Origin: Pirellulaceae bacterium
GTDB taxonomy: Bacteria > Planctomycetota > Planctomycetia > Pirellulales > Pirellulaceae
NCBI GenBank assembly: GCA_023382975.1
Contig: JAHDXO010000011.1
Span: 125,156-189,155 of the forward strand
DNA: 64,000 nt
Direction of reading: 5' to 3'
The position numbers and the translations under genes are program-made. Positions 24,744 through 33,095 of this stretch are shown here, piece after piece (positions within the stretch are counted from its first letter, which is position 1; the number at the start of each line of letters is the position of its first letter). The notes below the pieces were generated by a model. The model worked only from the letters and a program-made list of their open reading frames with translations. It made no database searches and was not told the origin of the DNA.

Positions 24744-26738
24744 CGCGTCGTCGCCAGACTCGTGCTCAACGGCGATTGTGTCGCGGTCGACGCCCGGCAC
24801 TCGCTGGGCCAGGAAGACAAACTGGACGGGCTCCAGGCGGCCCTCGAACGGTTGGCCTCCGACGCTCGGCCGGTGTTGCTGGTGCTCGACGATCCGCTGG
24901 GCGGCGACAGCGCTTGGCCGCAGCTTCTGAAAAAACTGGGCCGTCGCAACCCGGCCCTGGTCGTGCTCGCGGCGACGCCTGACTTCCTGTTCGACCGCCA
25001 TCGGCACGAACTCTGCGATGTCCATCTGCTTCCTGCCGTCGACGTGGGCCGTCCCGACCGAAACGAACGCCTGGCGCTGGCGTCGCTCCACCACCGCGAG
25101 GCCGACCGTTCCCTCACGGAAGCCGACGAGGAATTGATCGTGCTCGCGATGCAGGCGGCTGCCGGTACGTCGTTCGACGAGATCATCGAAGGCATCTGGA
25201 CGACGCTGGCCGACCAGCGTTCCACGCCGAGGGCCGCGCTCGGATCAGAGCTTCCGTGGGAGCAGGCGGCCCTGTCCGCGGTGGCTTTCTTCCACCGCGC
25301 CTACGCGCCTTGCCCTCGGCCGTTACTGGAGGCGCTGCTCGCCACGCGGCCCGACGTAGGACTCGCCAACGCTGTCGAGCGGCTGGCCCAGTTGGAGCAG
25401 CAGCAGGGCTGGCGAATCTTCCAGGTCGCGGGGACATCCGGCCCCTGGGCCTATCAAGGCGGCACCGTCAGCACGATGCACGCTCGCGTCGCGCGGCGAG
25501 CCTGGGAACTGCGGCCGGCACCGGCGTGGGATTTGGCCCGTACTCTTGCCAAGGTATCGCTGACCGTGCCCCACGTGGCTCGACCGCTGGCGATGGGCCT
25601 AGTCGCGCTCCGGGACCGAAGTGTGGACGGAGCGGTGGCCGCGATGGATCAACTCCTGGCAGTTTGGACCAGTCCCGATGCGGCCACAGTTGAGACACGG
25701 TACTTCGCCGAGCTTGTGGCTGTGTTGTATACGAATGGCATTCCGATTTCTGCCGGCATCTCGCGAGAACTGAGACGCCGGGCGAGTACCGTCGAAGGCC
25801 AGAGTTGGTTGGCGGCGCTGCAACTCTACCACTTGTCAGGGAAGGATCACCGCAGCCGAGCGATACCCAGCGATCTTGCCATCTCCGGCATCATCGACGC
25901 AGCCGACTTCTCACTCGCCCCCATGCGTGCTTCAAAGCTCTACAACGCCGTCGCTCGGCAGGCCGAACGACAGACCCGCATCAGGCGACGCCTGTGGCAA
26001 GCCTTTGATGGCGAGCTTCCCTGGTCGCTCGACAGTTTCCTGCTTACCATGCTGATCTCCTGCAGCCCACGGCATGAGGTACACGCTCGTCTAACGTCGC
26101 TCCGCGCCTGGCTCCGCGACCATCCGGACGATAATTTCGTTCGCACGCGTTTCATTGGCCTGCTCCCCGAACTCGATTTTCAGGACCGACGGCAGGTCAT
26201 CGACGATCTCCGGGTCTGGCTCCGCGATCATCCAGAGGATGGCCACGTTCGAGAGAAGTTCCTCGCGCACCTTGCCCGATTCCCCCGTGAGGCTGTGGCC
26301 GGCGACAGGAGCGAAGCGATCGCCTGGATCCGCAGCCATCCGGCAGATACGAATGTCGTCAATTCACTGTTCAAGCTGCTGGCTGCCGACGGCACGGCGG
26401 AACTGCCCGGACTGCTTGCCGAGAGGCTTTCGACGGTTGGCCACGACAGCCGCATATTTCTGCCTGGTGGCGCCGCCCTTAAAGCTGCAGCCACCCTGCC
26501 CCCAAGGTATGCGGCCGTCATAGCAGGCTGGCTGAATTGGGCCGCCGCCGTGCTGGACGGCCACAGCGGGCAACGATCGGCGCAGTCGATTGCGACTTCC
26601 GTTCCTGCACCGATGGAAGCCCTCCGCAAGCACCTGCGGCACCCGGATTTCCCTGAGGAGGCTCGCGAAGAAGCCGAGGCGGCGTTGGCGGCGATCGCCG
26701 AAGCTCGGGCTCGCTGGTATCGCTCGGTCGGAGAATGA
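24738..26738 (+). CDS. STAND NTPase and helical-repeat part of the same gene
   Basis: This frame is continuous and in phase with the nuclease part across the TGA; the coordinates use the first in-frame restart (GTG at 24738), but coding potential begins directly at 24723 with GKSTLVLRVVARLVL. A Walker B-like VLLVLDDPLGGD and a sensor strand ALVVLAATPDFLFDR follow, giving a STAND-type P-loop NTPase. A helical region then leads to three tandem 36-residue units near 26097-26420, starting LRAWLRDHPDD, LRVWLRDHPED and AIAWIRSHPAD, each with a V-R-x-x-F/L pattern. These are TPR-like sensor repeats as in NACHT/Avs proteins. If made separately it would lack Walker A. Confidence 0.75.
   Translation: MLRVVARLVLNGDCVAVDARHSLGQEDKLDGLQAALERLASDARPVLLVLDDPLGGDSAWPQLLKKLGRRNPALVVLAATPDFLFDRHRHELCDVHLLPAVDVGRPDRNERLALASLHHREADRSLTEADEELIVLAMQAAAGTSFDEIIEGIWTTLADQRSTPRAALGSELPWEQAALSAVAFFHRAYAPCPRPLLEALLATRPDVGLANAVERLAQLEQQQGWRIFQVAGTSGPWAYQGGTVSTMHARVARRAWELRPAPAWDLARTLAKVSLTVPHVARPLAMGLVALRDRSVDGAVAAMDQLLAVWTSPDAATVETRYFAELVAVLYTNGIPISAGISRELRRRASTVEGQSWLAALQLYHLSGKDHRSRAIPSDLAISGIIDAADFSLAPMRASKLYNAVARQAERQTRIRRRLWQAFDGELPWSLDSFLLTMLISCSPRHEVHARLTSLRAWLRDHPDDNFVRTRFIGLLPELDFQDRRQVIDDLRVWLRDHPEDGHVREKFLAHLARFPREAVAGDRSEAIAWIRSHPADTNVVNSLFKLLAADGTAELPGLLAERLSTVGHDSRIFLPGGAALKAAATLPPRYAAVIAGWLNWAAAVLDGHSGQRSAQSIATSVPAPMEALRKHLRHPDFPEEAREEAEAALAAIAEARARWYRSVGE
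26097..26420 (+). repeat. Three ~36-codon WLRDHP repeats (coding)
   Basis: Three consecutive protein units share the pattern W-[LI]-R-x-H-P-x-D-x-x-V-[RV]-x-x-[FL]. They are spaced 36-37 residues apart and form the C-terminal helical-repeat segment of the STAND protein. At DNA level the units have diverged. Confidence 0.7.
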
Positions 26739-26918
26739 AAACCGGTACCGAACCTCGAAAGCTGACCGGCGGAGATAAGCTTCGACGAATACACGGTCTC
26801 GTTTCAGCCGGTTCATGCGACGCGGTATCCCGGCTTGCGAATTGGGTCGGCAGAGGGGAAAATCCACTTTTTCGTGGGCGACAGGAATCAGGTTGGATGG
26901 CGGAACATAGGGACGGGC

Positions 26919-29900
26919 ATGGAACTGGCCACGCTACTTGACCGGCTGGGCTACTCCGATTCGCCGCATTTTTTGCGGCGCGGCAGCGACGCGTTCGCGT
27001 CGGCGCCCGATTTCGGACACGTCTTCAGAAAGGCGAGCAGTGGGCCGTGTGGTCTGCAAGGCGTCTACACCCTCCGGCAATCGCCAGAGTCGTTGACGGA
27101 TCCGCTGGTGCCCGTTGTTTACGTTTGCCAGGCGGAGACGGACGACGCAGCCAACACGATTCACCGGCTGGTCTGGAACCAGGACGTGGTGCCGTTTGTG
27201 CTGGTGCATTCTCCGCGCGGCCTGCGGCTGTACTCTGGCTTCCGCTACAACCGGCGAGCGGAAGGCGTGGAAGCCGGCGTGCTCAGGACGCTCACCCGGT
27301 TCAACGCGGTGTCCGAGATCGTCGAGTCGTTCCGCGCCGACGCCATCGACAACGGCAAGCTGTGGCGTGATTGGGGCCGATACGTCACGCCCGAAAAACG
27401 CGTCGACTGGAACCTGCTCGACAACCTGAAGAAACTCGACCAGTGGTTGCAGTCGCGTGGCCGCCTAGCGAAAGACGTTTCTCACGCCCTGATCGGCAAG
27501 TACGTTTACTTGCACTACCTCCGGCATCGCGACATCCTTTCGGATCGCAAGCTGCGGAAATGGGCGCTGGACGCGGCCACGGTGTTCGGGCGGACCGCCA
27601 CGCGCGCCGGCTTGCTGGCAGTCACTCGCGAACTTGATGCGTGGCTCAATGGTACGGTCTTCCCGCTCCGGTTGCGCGGCAAGGATGCACCGACGGACGA
27701 ACACGTGCGGCGCGTGGCGGCGACGTTCGCGGGCGACGAGATCGTCGGCGACAAAGACTGGCAGTTGCATTTGGACTTCCAAGCCTACGATTTCTCGTAC
27801 ATCCCCATCGAGACGCTGTCGGTGGTTTATGAGCAGTTCCTGCATTCGCCCGAGAAGGATGGCAAGACGACCAAGGGCAAGGCGGCGGGCGCGTACTACA
27901 CGCCAATCCCCGTGGTGAATCTGATGCTGGCCGAGTTGGAGGGTTCTCGTCCGCTGCAACGCGGGATGAAGATCCTTGATCCGGCGTGCGGTTCGGGGGC
28001 GTTCTTGGTACAGTGCTATCGGCGACTGATCGAGAAGACGCAGCAGCCGGGGAAAGGGCGTCCCAGCCCCGCGGAACTGCGGAGACTGCTGGAAGGCCAC
28101 ATTTTCGGCGTAGACAACGACCCGGATGCTTGCAGCGTGACGGAGTTGAGTCTGATTCTGACGCTGCTCGACTATGTCGATCCGCCGGACCTGGAAGTCA
28201 GAGGGGGGAAGCGGCCTCTTCCCGCCCTGCGCGACAAGAACATCTTCCACTCGAACTTCTTCGCGCTGAGCAGACGGGCGGAGAGGCGATTGGCGAAGAC
28301 CAAGTTCGACTGGATTGTGGGCAATCCGCCCTGGAAGGGACTGGACCCGAACCCGCGCCGGCTCATTCCCCAGGACGAACCCGTGTGGAAATGGATGTCT
28401 TCGCCGGAGAGTAAGAAAGCTCGACCGTGCGGAGACAATGAAGTTGCGCAGGCTTTTGCTTGGCGAGTGGCTGACTTTCTCGAAGACGGTGGCGTGGCCG
28501 CCCTTCTCTTGCCGGCGATGACCTTATTCGAAGAGCCGTCGAAGAAGTTTCGTGCGGCTTTCTCGCAGGCGGTGCAACTGGAAACGGTCGCCAACTTCTC
28601 GAATCTGGCCGAGGTGCTCTTTGCGGGCCGGTCGCGCGTTCCGGCGGCGGCGTTTGTCTACCGGCTGCGTCCTGCCGCCTCATCCCCTCCGGCGTCGGAG
28701 CACATCACCGTCTACTCCCCCTTGGTTGCCAACCAGGAAGCGACAAGATCCGATCAATCCGACGTTCGCAACGAGACGTGGAATCTGGTCGTGAACGCCA
28801 GCGAGATCCGCGACTTGCCGCTGGTGGCGGTCGCCGGCGGAGCCGCCCTACCGTGGAAGCTGGCGACATGGGGCAGCGCCGCCGACGAGCGACTGCTGAA
28901 GAAACTGGAGAAGCGTTGCGTGAGCCTGGGCCAGTTGGATGACGAGGGGGTGCTTGTCGTCGCCGAAGGACCGGCTTTGAGAGAAAAGCCGGTGGCCGAA
29001 GGGCCGCATCAGACCAAGTATATCAAGGAAGTGGTCGGCAAGTCGGTCCTGAATGTCAAGCCGCTGGCGAGGCTTCGACATCTTTTCAGTTTTCCTAAGG
29101 ACGCCCTCGAAGACAACCGGAAGTACCATCTTGATCTACGCGGAAGCCAGCGCGGGCTCGAAGTCTGCCGAGCCCCTCATGTCATCGTCAGCGCAGCGCG
29201 CAATTTCGCGGTGTTCAGCAACGAGTACCTGATTCCGGCTAGACGCCAAATCGGAATCGTCAGCCCGACGGATGACGTCGACTTACTCAAGGCGCTGTCG
29301 CTGTACCTCAGTTCTAATTTCGTGTTCTACCACCAGTTCCTCATGTCGCCGCAGTTTGGTGTGCAACGCGGCCGCGGGACGATTACTGCCTTGTATCAGC
29401 TACCGACGCCCTTTGCTGCGTTGGAAGGCAAGGGTTTGAGCCGGTGGGTTCATCTGCATTCGCTCCTTGCTCGGACCGAGCCGGTCACGATAGACGCCGT
29501 GCGATCAGAGAAGGCAACCACGCGTCAGAAGTCACTCGCTTTCGCTGAACCAAGCGGAAATCTCGACAGTCTGCTGGGGGAACTCAATGAACTCGTCTAC
29601 GACGCGCTGGAACTGAATCCCCCAGAACGGGCTTTGGTCCATGACCTCGTTCATGTCCGGCTGGAACTGAACGACGGCAAACTCGGTCAACCCGCGATTC
29701 GGTCGCCGCGGGTCGAGGAACTGCGAAGCTACGCAAGACGCCTCAAGAGCGAACTCGACGAATTCCTCGGTGACGCGTCATCGAAGCGGCACCAGGTCGG
29801 TGTCGTGTTCGATGATCGCTCCGGCATGGTGCAGATCGACCTGATCGCCGACAGACAGGCGGCACGGCAACTGGTTGTTGCCCAAGCCGACACGCCAACC

Positions 29901-30107
29901 GCGAAACAACTGCAAGAGACGCGGCAGCGGCTCCGTCTACAGCCCGCCCAATGGGTCTACTTCGACCGCAATTTGCGGTTGTTCGAAGGCACCAGGACGT
30001 TCCTCTTCAAGCCGATGCAGCGATTCCACTGGACCGAAAGCCAAGCCCTGTTCGACGCGAGTGAGATCATCGCCGAGACCCTGCAACTGGGAGAATCGTC
30101 GCCGTGA
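26919..30107 (+). CDS. Large Eco57I-like N6-adenine DNA methyltransferase
   Basis: With the ATG at 26919 (AGGGA about 7 bases upstream) the product has 1062 residues. A TTG at 26835 would add 28 residues. The first ~320 residues include a strand-rich segment (VPFVLVHSPRGLRLYSGFRY) like the N-terminal domain of type IIG/Eco57I enzymes. The catalytic domain follows: GAYYTPIPVVNLML at about 324-337, the SAM motif DPACGSGAFLVQ at 354-365, and NPPWKGLD at 469. The C-terminal 500 residues hold a target-recognition-like region and a late alpha/beta part with EEVRSYARRL-type helices. There is no obvious PD-(D/E)xK site within it; the nuclease is encoded by the coupled downstream gene. Probable function: modification arm of the island's system. 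Confidence 0.85.
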   Translation: MELATLLDRLGYSDSPHFLRRGSDAFASAPDFGHVFRKASSGPCGLQGVYTLRQSPESLTDPLVPVVYVCQAETDDAANTIHRLVWNQDVVPFVLVHSPRGLRLYSGFRYNRRAEGVEAGVLRTLTRFNAVSEIVESFRADAIDNGKLWRDWGRYVTPEKRVDWNLLDNLKKLDQWLQSRGRLAKDVSHALIGKYVYLHYLRHRDILSDRKLRKWALDAATVFGRTATRAGLLAVTRELDAWLNGTVFPLRLRGKDAPTDEHVRRVAATFAGDEIVGDKDWQLHLDFQAYDFSYIPIETLSVVYEQFLHSPEKDGKTTKGKAAGAYYTPIPVVNLMLAELEGSRPLQRGMKILDPACGSGAFLVQCYRRLIEKTQQPGKGRPSPAELRRLLEGHIFGVDNDPDACSVTELSLILTLLDYVDPPDLEVRGGKRPLPALRDKNIFHSNFFALSRRAERRLAKTKFDWIVGNPPWKGLDPNPRRLIPQDEPVWKWMSSPESKKARPCGDNEVAQAFAWRVADFLEDGGVAALLLPAMTLFEEPSKKFRAAFSQAVQLETVANFSNLAEVLFAGRSRVPAAAFVYRLRPAASSPPASEHITVYSPLVANQEATRSDQSDVRNETWNLVVNASEIRDLPLVAVAGGAALPWKLATWGSAADERLLKKLEKRCVSLGQLDDEGVLVVAEGPALREKPVAEGPHQTKYIKEVVGKSVLNVKPLARLRHLFSFPKDALEDNRKYHLDLRGSQRGLEVCRAPHVIVSAARNFAVFSNEYLIPARRQIGIVSPTDDVDLLKALSLYLSSNFVFYHQFLMSPQFGVQRGRGTITALYQLPTPFAALEGKGLSRWVHLHSLLARTEPVTIDAVRSEKATTRQKSLAFAEPSGNLDSLLGELNELVYDALELNPPERALVHDLVHVRLELNDGKLGQPAIRSPRVEELRSYARRLKSELDEFLGDASSKRHQVGVVFDDRSGMVQIDLIADRQAARQLVVAQADTPTAKQLQETRQRLRLQPAQWVYFDRNLRLFEGTRTFLFKPMQRFHWTESQALFDASEIIAETLQLGESSP

Positions 30108-30766
30108 TTCGACTCCACCGGCCCGCCGGTTCTCCCTCGGGCAATGCTGCCGAGTTTCAGGGTGCTTTTGTCCATCGCGTCCATCGGCTGGTGGCTTTGG
30201 GATATGGAAGATTGGCGGCGCCGGGCTACGCCTCAGCCGAAGAAACGGTTATCACCGGCGACCTGGTGGAGGCTATCGATGCAGTGCTGGATGACGGGAC
30301 TGAGCCGTGGATGAGCAGGTTCTTCGTCAGTGATGATCCTCCGGTCAACGCTCCTCACCGCAAAGGGCGGCACCGGAAACGTGTGGACCTGCGAGTTGTG
30401 TCGAGCCACACCCGACCGAGGGCTCGGTTCTGTTTCGAGGCCAAGCGGCTTGGGCCGCATCATCCGTTATCGACGTATGTTGGCGACGAAGGCTTGGGCT
30501 GCTTCTTGCGCAGCGACTATGCGGCCCAGGAAGAGGAAGCCGGCATGCTGGGGTACGTTCAGTCCAGAGGACTGGACGATTGGGCAGAGCAACTGGCCGC
30601 CGCCGTCGCGGGCGGGAACCAGGAACTCGCCGTGACGCCCGACGGATTCCTCTCCGCGTGCCCCGTCGTCCCGGAACTATCGCATACTTTCCGTTCAACC
30701 CATCGGCGTGCTTCGGCTGGCCGTCCGATTCTGATCTACCACACGCTCCTCATGTTCCACGAGTAG
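30104..30766 (+). CDS. PD-(D/E)xK nuclease coupled to the methyltransferase
   Basis: The GTG start overlaps the methyltransferase stop (GTGA), implying translational coupling. The 220-residue protein has RKRVDLRVVSSHTRPRARFC followed by FEAKRLGPHH: D95, E112 and K114 fit the PD-(D/E)xK pattern D-x(n)-E-x-K. The N-terminal region (EFQGAFVHRVHRLVALGYG) is helical, and the C-terminus is without known motif. It is the likely cutting or DNA-processing partner of the methyltransferase, but no close named family is recognisable. The island ends here; a transposase remnant begins about 60 bases later. Confidence 0.7.
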   Translation: MIRLHRPAGSPSGNAAEFQGAFVHRVHRLVALGYGRLAAPGYASAEETVITGDLVEAIDAVLDDGTEPWMSRFFVSDDPPVNAPHRKGRHRKRVDLRVVSSHTRPRARFCFEAKRLGPHHPLSTYVGDEGLGCFLRSDYAAQEEEAGMLGYVQSRGLDDWAEQLAAAVAGGNQELAVTPDGFLSACPVVPELSHTFRSTHRRASAGRPILIYHTLLMFHE

Positions 30767-31652
30767 ATCGTTGGACAAGCCTTGCTGCCTGGAGGCGGAA
30801 CGCTGGGTCACGAGTTGGGCAGTGGTGATCCGTCGTGCCGAGAAGCATTTGGCGCAGTCTCGCCAAGACCAAGAAACCTGGCGGCGAGGAAATCACCAAG
30901 ACCGAAAACAGGGTTGACCCCTGCGAAGGGTTTGATGATGGCGTTTCGGAAGCGCAGGGCGGCGACTTCAGGCGACTCAGGACCTGGGGCACCCGTGCCC
31001 GGCTGACGCCAAGATACCGAGTGAGCACGGCTCGGCTCTGGAACTTTCCGGTGTCGAGGAGCAACTGGTAGTACCGGACGAACTTCGGGGGATCGGTGCG
31101 CTGTTTGGCTGGTTCTTTCGTCGACTCCGACTGAGTCTGTCGGCGGTCGCTTCGGAATCTCTGATTGCCTAGCTGCGTCTGGAATTATCGGCCTCGCGAA
31201 GTACCTCAGTCGGATGTTTCTTCCGTTGCACGTGCCTTGTCCTTCCGAATCAACAGTGCGGCTTCCCACAATCGAGTACGAGCACGAGTACGAGCATGAC
31301 CAGACATGCGCTTTCGTGACGCACGTCACCATTGACGCCCCCAGATGCACCTTCCGGGACCGATGCGTGCCTGATGCGCCCAACTCGGCCGCCTTGAACT
31401 CTGGATCGAGCACCCATCCAGATCACGTGGCTCGTCGGGACTTGTGGCGTCTTGCCCAGGCGATAAAAGGACGAGGCACGCGGTTGGCGCGGGGATAGAC
31501 GGCGGCGGTCGGACAGGACACGGCGACCGCGGCAAGGTTATGCAAATTGGCACGCCAAGCGTAACCGACGAACAGGATTCGGATTTGCAAATGTGTCTGC
31601 TTGAAGCGGTCGGCGAACGAAACGGAGGTCGACACTGTACGCAGTCTGCGGT
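30767..31652. other. Island right border and empty DNA
   Basis: Apart from the transposase remnant at 30825-30917 I see no gene. A short direct repeat of GAGTACGAGCAC/GAGTACGAGCAT at about 31276-31300 gives EYEHEYEH in one frame, a low-complexity tract common in planctomycete intergenic DNA. The small frames here have no family support. Confidence 0.5.
30825..30917 (+). pseudogene. Second transposase C-terminal remnant
   Basis: The frame reads IRRAEKHLAQSRQDQETW, then a stop; after a frame change KTENRVDP follows. IRRAEKHLAQSR is the same DnaA-like tail as at 23.2 kb (LIDRAEKHSAQSR). The 50 bases at 30834-30883 match 23227-23274 with one substitution and a 2-base insertion. Only the last part of the transposase is left. 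Confidence 0.55.
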
Positions 31653-32243
31653 CTATCGTCCTTGCCATCCCGGGCCTTGCCCCGAGGTGGTTTCCCGCAC
31701 GCCGTTGAGGTACCAGTCGGAACGCATGCCGCCACGTCTTTGTCCGCGTCCAACTCCACGGCTGAATCCTCGCACGTTGCCGCGAACGGCCAGCGTCCCA
31801 CCCGTTCCCGCACCGCCTGCCCAGACGGGGCGCAGTGTCTCGTCGCGTAACGTAATCACGTGGTCGCCACAGCGGATTTGCTGGGCAACGTAATGACCTT
31901 CCTGCATCTTATCCGTCCGGAAGCCATGCACCGTAACGGCCGTGTCCGGCACCAACTCCCGAATTACAGACTCGACCCGATTCGCTGGTCCCAAGTGAAT
32001 ATTCAGCGTCTGTCCCTCCGGGGTCTTCAGCAGAAAGTGAGCCCCCACCAGCGAACGTCCGGTCGTCTGAAGGCAGGGCTCGATCTTCACGTCGATCACT
32101 TGCCCGGTCAACTCGACCATCTCGGGCCGGACTCCGAGTCGGACCATGCCGGCCGCGTCGCCCACGCCGCGCTGTGCCAGCCCCTCCGAAGTCACCAATC
32201 CCAACGCAACCACGGTCACCAGCGATACCAATGACTTACACAT
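31653..32243 (-). CDS. Secreted OB-fold-like protein
   Basis: The 196-residue protein has a signal peptide (MCKSLVSLVTVVALGLVTSE, then GLAQ). Residues about 40-140 run as alternating beta strands: VELTGQVIDVKIEPC, HFLLKTPEGQTLNIHLGP, PDTAVTVHGFRTDK, and LRDETLRPVWAGG. The repeated GQVIDV / G-x-V-T-V-x-G / I-T-L-R-D-E pattern resembles OB-fold periplasmic proteins. The C-terminal 50 residues are Gly/Arg-rich (GVGRGQRRGG) and disordered. No catalytic motif. It lies alone between the island and a decayed region. Confidence 0.65.
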   Translation of the reverse strand: MCKSLVSLVTVVALGLVTSEGLAQRGVGDAAGMVRLGVRPEMVELTGQVIDVKIEPCLQTTGRSLVGAHFLLKTPEGQTLNIHLGPANRVESVIRELVPDTAVTVHGFRTDKMQEGHYVAQQIRCGDHVITLRDETLRPVWAGGAGTGGTLAVRGNVRGFSRGVGRGQRRGGMRSDWYLNGVRETTSGQGPGWQGR

Positions 32244-33095
32244 CGTCCTACCCTCCTTTGTTGCATCGCAAACGGTCCCTGTGCTTCCGCCTGAGAACCG
32301 CTTGCATCATGGAAAACGTCGCCGAGCAGGTGCGACGCCAAACGGGCGACGTTGTTCATCAATCGTTAACAACAATCTGCAATTGGAATGCCAATCTTCG
32401 ATCAGAACCGCCCAACGGCGATAACCGCCGCAGTTTGCCGCCCTTGGCCAGAAGCTGCACAATGTGCAGGTGTGAATACCCAAGCGGCTCATGCATCCCC
32501 AAGGTGTAAAAGAATTGCGCGCCTGCCGCGAGATACCACTGTTTCATCCCGCGCGCATCGGCATGGCGCCCCGACCACGAGCACCGCGACCGTACGATCC
32601 ACTTCGTAGCGGACTCGCTTGAGTTCCAGGTGCCCGTCGGCATACCGGCGCAGCACGCCTCGCCGGGATAGTCCCGCGCCAGGCCGACGCTGCCAGGATT
32701 GACCATTCACGAGCCATCCCTCTGCGGTCGATCGACTTGACGATCAGCGCGTCGCACGGGCGGTGGCTGGTGACTTGGTCCGCCATACCGCCCAGCCCAA
32801 TAAGAAACCTGGGAGCAAGATCCTCGCGGGGGCGTCGCTTCCGCGTGGAACCCCTACCATCAAGGAGAACCTTGCCAGTAGGCGTCATCAGGGGCCGGTC
32901 CAATTGTTCGGCCGCGTTTCAAGGCGAACCCCATCGCCTGTTTTCATGCATCATCGTGGATCGACCGGACGAACCCTCAATTTGAGTCTCTCGCGCCTTT
33001 CCAGCATCGCCTGACGTTGAAACACGCTGCGCCCATCTCACGACCGTCTCAACGCCCCCAGTTGAGCGACTTCTCCCAGCTACAGCCCCTGACAC
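32244..33095. other. Intergenic region with a decayed gene
   Basis: The only interpretable content is the remnant of a metallophosphoesterase described at 32579-32765. The remainder has several short open frames on both strands without family resemblance or ribosome-binding sites. Confidence 0.5.
32579..32765 (-). pseudogene. Degraded YfcE/MJ0936-type metallophosphoesterase
   Basis: On the minus strand, three pieces in different frames line up in the order expected for the C-terminus of a YfcE/MJ0936 phosphodiesterase. They are HRPCDALIV (the strand before the GHTH motif), MVNPGSVGLARDYPGEACC (the NPGS motif), and YADGHLELKRVRYEVDRTVA. A TGA stop precedes MVNPGS, and a frameshift separates the last two pieces. 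The metal-binding N-terminal half is not recognisable. The gene is therefore dead. Confidence 0.55.

Noticed and set aside
23658-30766. Island as a BREX, DISARM or type I R-M locus
   Set aside because: No PglZ/BrxC, no DrmA/DrmB helicase, no HsdR or HsdS; only the methyltransferase resembles components of such systems.
31214-31498. Small plus-strand frame containing EYEHEYEH
   Set aside because: Low-complexity tract without ribosome-binding site or family; such tracts are common in planctomycete intergenic DNA.
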